Below are positions 59,484 through 64,000 of a DNA stretch of 64,000 nt, piece after piece (within the stretch, counting starts at the first letter, position 1; every line of letters begins with the position of its first letter). The notes under the pieces are model-generated. The model was given only the letters and a program-made list of their open reading frames with translations. It searched no databases and was not told where the DNA came from. This stretch comes from Inia geoffrensis (lineage: Eukaryota; Chordata; Mammalia; Artiodactyla; Iniidae), in the NCBI GenBank assembly GCA_036417435.1, contig CM070906.1, forward strand, positions 45,025,396 through 45,089,395, read 5' to 3'. The translations under genes and the position numbers were made by a program.

Positions 59484-61749
59484 TCCCAATAGCTTTGGGG
59501 TTTATCACATAATTATAATGTTAGGGGGATAAACCAAATATTTATGAATATGACTAAACAAAAGAGGTGATACAGTCCTTGGAATTAGTCATATTTACTT
59601 TATCCCCATGAATAAATGTGGTACAATGAGATAATTTGAAATATCTGAACACTGAAACAAAGCTCTATGGTTATTATGAAATAATAGCTCAAAAATCTTG
59701 ATGCTTCAATTTTATTCAGAGGTTATGAGCTGTAACGAATGACTGAAATGCTTCCAACTAGGGTGCAGGGGATTATCTTCATGGAGTATGGTAAGATGTC
59801 TCATTTTTATAAGAAGGAAGATCTAGTAACTGGATAAAAGAGGGGATTTATTTACATTTGTGAGGTTTTGAATAATGCACCATGTTTACAAAGGTTTGAT
59901 ATTTGAAACAAATCACAAATAACAGAAGTGCTACTATAAACATTTTATATTTTGGAAACATAAATAAGTACACTAGAGCCAAGAAGCAAAATATCAAAAT
60001 TAATTGCTCAAAGGATTGGATGAAAAGGCATGTACTTTTTTTCATGGAGTTGCTGGATCGATGATTGGTCCATTTTCCTTTTGTTTACAGAATTTAAAAA
60101 GGAGAACAGATGATAGTTACTAATCTCACTGAAAGTGAGTAGTTCAAAGATTATGAAAGAGTAGAGGAGACATCAATTTTAAGAGAAGACTATTAAAGGT
60201 ATTTGTCATGGAGTCAAACAAACTCAGATCATGTCACAAGATCTTAAAGATACTGATCAATGGAAAATCAAGCTGAAGTCTTCTTGATATGGAAAAAAAG
60301 TTAATGTTGAGAATTGAGACTTAAAAGATGGCTAGGGTGCTTGACTCTCAACAGATATCTGTTAAAGGAACACTATTATCTTGAAGCATAATTTTTATCT
60401 ATTGAAATTATTTATTTTAGAACATAAGGGATGACACTACCTGTATCTTTTGTGTATATTTATTCCTTTTTCATAGTTCAATGATATGCTTATGGTCAAA
60501 GGAGAAAGCTATTGATTTATGGAAAATGGGAAATATTAATTATATTTTCTTAAGTAATCAGAATTTTGTTTCCTACTCTATAAAATTATTAAATTGGGCA
60601 ATATATTTTCATAGCCACTAATTTTTTTAAAATAATTCATTTCAGTAACAGCTAAGAAATCAATGTGAACATAGGGTATTAGATTTAACACTTGTGTGTA
60701 CATTTCTTAGGAATTTACATATTTTGTTTGTGTTCATTAAAAGAAGTCTCTGCACATCAACCTCAAAATGCCTCTAATGTTTTTTTTTTTACTAGAATGT
60801 CAACCATGTTAAAAGACTGATATGTCAACTTATGTTGACCTAGGATACACTGGAAAGTTATATCCTGCTTTAACAAGCATTTACCTATTGGTTCTTCATG
60901 TAATTTGAGACAAAGACTAATCTGGTGAGCAGTCACTTCAGATATCTGATCATCCTCAAGCTACCAAAAAGTCACAGAGGAGACAGGTTTTATGGCAACT
61001 GAAGAAACACCATCCACTAACATCTCCTAATGTCATCCCATCATATTTATTAGTTCTGTTAACTTAGAGAGTGGAAAGGAAATTAGCATGACCTTTATTG
61101 GTGCTGTTTTTCTTTTCCTTCCTTCTTTTTTTGTGAGAGGGTAATTCCCATATTGTCAGAAAGAAATGTTAAATAAATTAACATTTATAAATTAACATAA
61201 TAAATGAACATTTCAAAATAAATTATTTTGATATTGCAATAATTGTCTGTTGTTTTGTAAAGGTTTCTCCATAGTACTTGATATTACAGACCTTTGGCTA
61301 TTGGAATTTGACCAACACCCACCCATGTTCTACATGGACCTTCTTTTCCTGGATCCTCTATGGAAAAAATGAAAAACATTCTAGGACATTGAAAGTGGCG
61401 GTTCTGACTGACTCTGTTGGTCAAATAAGGAATCATTCAAAACATTAAAATAGCCTAATATAGACATAATACTGGAGCAGAAAAGACTTCAGACCCCAAT
61501 TCTTCAGTGGGTAATAGTGACTACTTCTCTAATTTCCTCCAAATCCTCAGAGGCATAGCTATGTTCTATCTGCTAAATCTTAGAAAATATAAAGTGAAAC
61601 AAATTGACCATATATAGTAGCTGAAATCTAAATTATATTAGTTTTGAACGGGGTGTCCTGTTTATATCTCCACTAAAACTGTAATCATTAGGAATGAGGA
61701 ATTTCTCATCCCTGGTCAGGGAGTCATGTGTTCTGGGTTCTGTTAATAA
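59484..61749. other. Intergenic AT-rich DNA, nothing recognised
   Basis: More than 2 kb without an assignable gene, RNA or repeat. Confidence 0.4.
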
Positions 61750-61754
61750 TGAGC

Positions 61755-61858
61755 TTTTTTTTTTTTTAAGTTTTTTTTTTTTTTTTTGATGTGGACCATT
61801 TTTACATTCTTTATTGAATTTGTTACAATATTGCTTCTGTTTTATGTTTTGGTTTTAA
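61755..61858 (-). mobile_element. Truncated CHR-type SINE, 3' tail portion
   Basis: Two T runs are followed by GATGTGGACCATTTTTACATTCTTTATTGAATTTGTTACAATATTGCTTCTGTTTTATGTTTTGG. In cetartiodactyls this tract occurs as the 3' part of a longer tRNA-Glu SINE form; the tRNA-like head is missing here. Recalled, not searched. Confidence 0.6.
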
Positions 61859-62609
61859 AACAAGCTTTAAGACGTTCAACATTCTACTTGGGACTTCAAA
61901 ATCTAATCTGTCAAAAAAGGATTAATTCAGACCCTGAGATCTCTAAGTTTCTTTCTTAATTAAACACTCTCTGTTTATTTGCTCCAACAGAACCATTAAT
62001 TCATTGAATATTTACTGAGCATCTACTATACACCAAGTACTCTTCTAGAGTCTAGGGATACAACAGTGAATAAAAGAGATACTTCTATTTTAAAGAAGCA
62101 TAAATTGTATTTGGGAAAAACTATCCTATTTGGTTTTTATAGTTATCAATGATATTCATTTTAAAAAACATTGCATTAAGCTCCATTTGTGTAAATGAAA
62201 GTTGTTTTCCATTTTTATTTGCAAAGTATCTACAATTTTTATCATCGTAACTATGATGATAAAAATTTGAGATACAGCAATATGCTGAGGTCTCAAAACC
62301 TCAGCATAGTCTGTATCCTCTTCTTCTCCCTGCCCTACATATGAAATTGATACCGCCTTCTAAATTATGTCATCCTAACACTGAAGTGTTTCTTTATCCT
62401 GAAACCGGTTACAGCATTTCAGTCTTGTGCCATCACCGTTTATAACTTCAAACCTTCCTTTTCCTTCTTGCTATTTTTGACATTTACAAATCTAATATCC
62501 CAGTTGGTCTCCTTGGCAGTTCATTGCACACACTATAACCTGAAGAACATTCTTAATGCTTAACCCTAATTATGTTGTTTTCTAATGTAGAAAGCATTAA
62601 GCTTTCTTA
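61859..62609. other. Intergenic DNA with old-repeat motif
   Basis: Positions 61,995-62,075 carry GAATATTTACTGAGCATCTACTATACACCAAGTACTCTTCTAGAG, the common ancient mammalian 'tatttattgagcacctactatgtgcc' motif. Nothing else was recognised. Confidence 0.5.
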
Positions 62610-62700
62610 ATTTCCTTCAAGATATAGTTCAAAATTCTTAGGTTGGTGAAGAAAATTCATCCTGCCTGGAAGTCACTGTGCTAGTAGCATTTCACATTAT
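62610..62700 (+). mobile_element. Possible L2 remnant
   Basis: CTTAATTTCCTTCAAGATATAGTTCAAAATTC and TCATCCTGCCTGGAAGTCACTG loosely follow the L2 'ccttcaagactcagctcaaa...ccaggaagcc' segment. Weak. Confidence 0.3.
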
Positions 62701-63509
62701 CTCTGTTGGAAGGCTGAAGTTTGGCTTTATGAATAAAAGAAAGAATAAAATTATATATTTATTTGCTGAATCATATGTAGGAATTTGTGTAGAAGTGTTA
62801 TTTCTTTTGGGGAATATTCTAGGGACGTGGTTCTAAAATTTTGTCATAATGCCTTTAGATTTTTTAAAAGTTATTGACAGCTTTGGATTATGTTGTTTAT
62901 ATCTAATGGTATTTAAAGTATTACAAATTAAAACCTAGATATATTGAAAATATTGTTACTAATTCTCTTAAAAATAGCAATAATAAATCCATTACATATT
63001 AATGTAAATAACATTTTTTAATGAAATTAACTATATTTTCCCAAACCAGAAAGTAAAAAGAAGAATGAAATTGTTTCACTTTTTTTTTCAGAGCTCTAAA
63101 ATGTTTGGCTTAATAAGCTAAATTGTCATGTCTGTTTCTGCATTCAATCTGTTGTGATATGTAGTTCTGGTGGAAGATTATTAAGAAAATAATAATCTAT
63201 TATATATACAGTAGATTATATATATAATTGGAAAAGGTAGGAGTATTCTAAGCTTTTTCAGATAATCAAGAATATTCCTTTTTAATACCACATTAAAACT
63301 CAATTGTTAGTAGGTTCTTATAGGTTAATGATAATATGGAATCTGAAACCATACCAATAACCTTTTTGTGTAAAAGTGAGAGTTTCACAAAGAATATCAA
63401 TATTACTATGAAAATAATTTTTACCTGATGAACTGCCTGAAAGAGGCTTGAGAACCACTATATAGGAAATAAGAAATAAACTGATGCATCTGTCAGATTG
63501 ACTGAGACT
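62701..63509. other. Intergenic AT-rich DNA
   Basis: No feature recognised. A short TA tract lies near 63,200-63,222. Confidence 0.4.
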
Positions 63510-63700
63510 ATAGTTTTCAATTTCAGAAAAAGTCCTAGTTCCTCCACTTATACGCTACATGACCTAGAGCAGCTTATGATGCCTCTCTAGGCAAGACTTC
63601 CGCCCTCTAAAATAGGAATAATAATAATGATATTAATTTTAAAATATTTTATGATATTTAAATGATGAGGTCATGCATATAAAATGTGTGGCAAAGTCAT
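63510..63700 (+). mobile_element. MIR SINE
   Basis: CTAGTTCCTCCACTTATACGCTACATGACCTAGAGCAG, GATGCCTCTCTAGGC, CTCTAAAATAGGAATAATAATAATG, ending near CATATAAAATGTGTGGCAAAGTC: the MIR core and 3' order. The 93-codon frame at 63,686-63,967 starts at its end and shows no domain. Confidence 0.75.
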
Positions 63701-64000
63701 TGGTCAATTGTAAATTCTCAGTTAACGCAATCTATTATTGTTTTAAGAAATAAAAAAATCAGTAAACTATTGAAAATTAAACAAGAATGTAAGTTAAACA
63801 ACCTTACGTATTTGATCTATATTTTGGAAGAAGTTTCAGCCTTCTTGGCTAAGAACTCTGAGCTCCAGGGCATCTTTGGGATAAATAAAGCTTCCAGAGC
63901 ATCCATATGGCCCAGAGTAGGACTGAATTATCACAATAAAAAAGGCTCAGTGAAACAGAAGTCTTAGGATGCCTGCAAAGATTTTGCCTCAAGTAGTAAC

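Noticed and set aside
1..64000. CRISPR array, operon, phage or bacterial defence system
   Set aside because: The window is mammalian nuclear repeat DNA; there are no spaced direct repeats or bacterial gene organisation.

Overview
The window looks like nuclear DNA from a cetacean (whale or dolphin). The evidence is ten copies of a roughly 205-bp tRNA-Glu-derived SINE that begins GGGCTTCCCTGGTGGCGCAG, carries a GGTTCGTGCCCC B-box and ends in an A tail. This is the CHR family of whales, hippos and ruminants, in the form I know from cetaceans. The L1 elements also match cetartiodactyl L1. No ruminant BovB or Bov-tA copies were seen. I identified it by recognition, not by database search.

I find no host protein-coding gene, exon, structural RNA gene or CRISPR array. 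The longest open frames are pieces of decayed L1 ORF2, SINE translations or microsatellite translations. The window reads as AT-rich intergenic (or deep intronic) sequence built from layers of transposons.

Layout. 1-9.3 kb: old L1M pieces, one with a younger L1 3' end nested inside it; a MER5-like DNA transposon; MIRs; a TG/TA microsatellite; and two related LTR pieces. 9.6-22 kb: three CHR SINEs, two short young L1 3' ends with good target-site duplications (TSDs), and ancient L1/L2/MIR/HAL1-like remnants. 22.5-33.6 kb: a block of plus-strand L1s, including a near full-length young copy ('copy A', about 24,872-32,269) with a GC-rich 5' UTR, broken ORF1 and ORF2, and a CHR SINE inside ORF2. 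34.8-37.5 kb: an old minus-strand L1 with a SINE next to or in it. 41-49.4 kb: a second, older near full-length plus-strand L1 ('copy B', about 41,032-47,820) carrying two CHR SINEs, followed by an L1MA-like ORF2/3' end. 49.5-64 kb: sparse DNA with two SINEs, MIRs, MER5-like pieces, a solo LTR, compound microsatellites and a truncated CHR-type tail.

Nothing works together as a pathway. The coherent story is insertion history: ancient MIR, L2, HAL1 and MER5, then L1M, then cetartiodactyl L1, then CHR SINEs, with nesting and TSDs giving relative order. I found no previously undescribed biological system. The observations most worth checking are nested SINE/L1 markers, an L1 fragment without the usual insertion hallmarks, an early-ending L1 tail, and microsatellites that arose at matching L1 positions.
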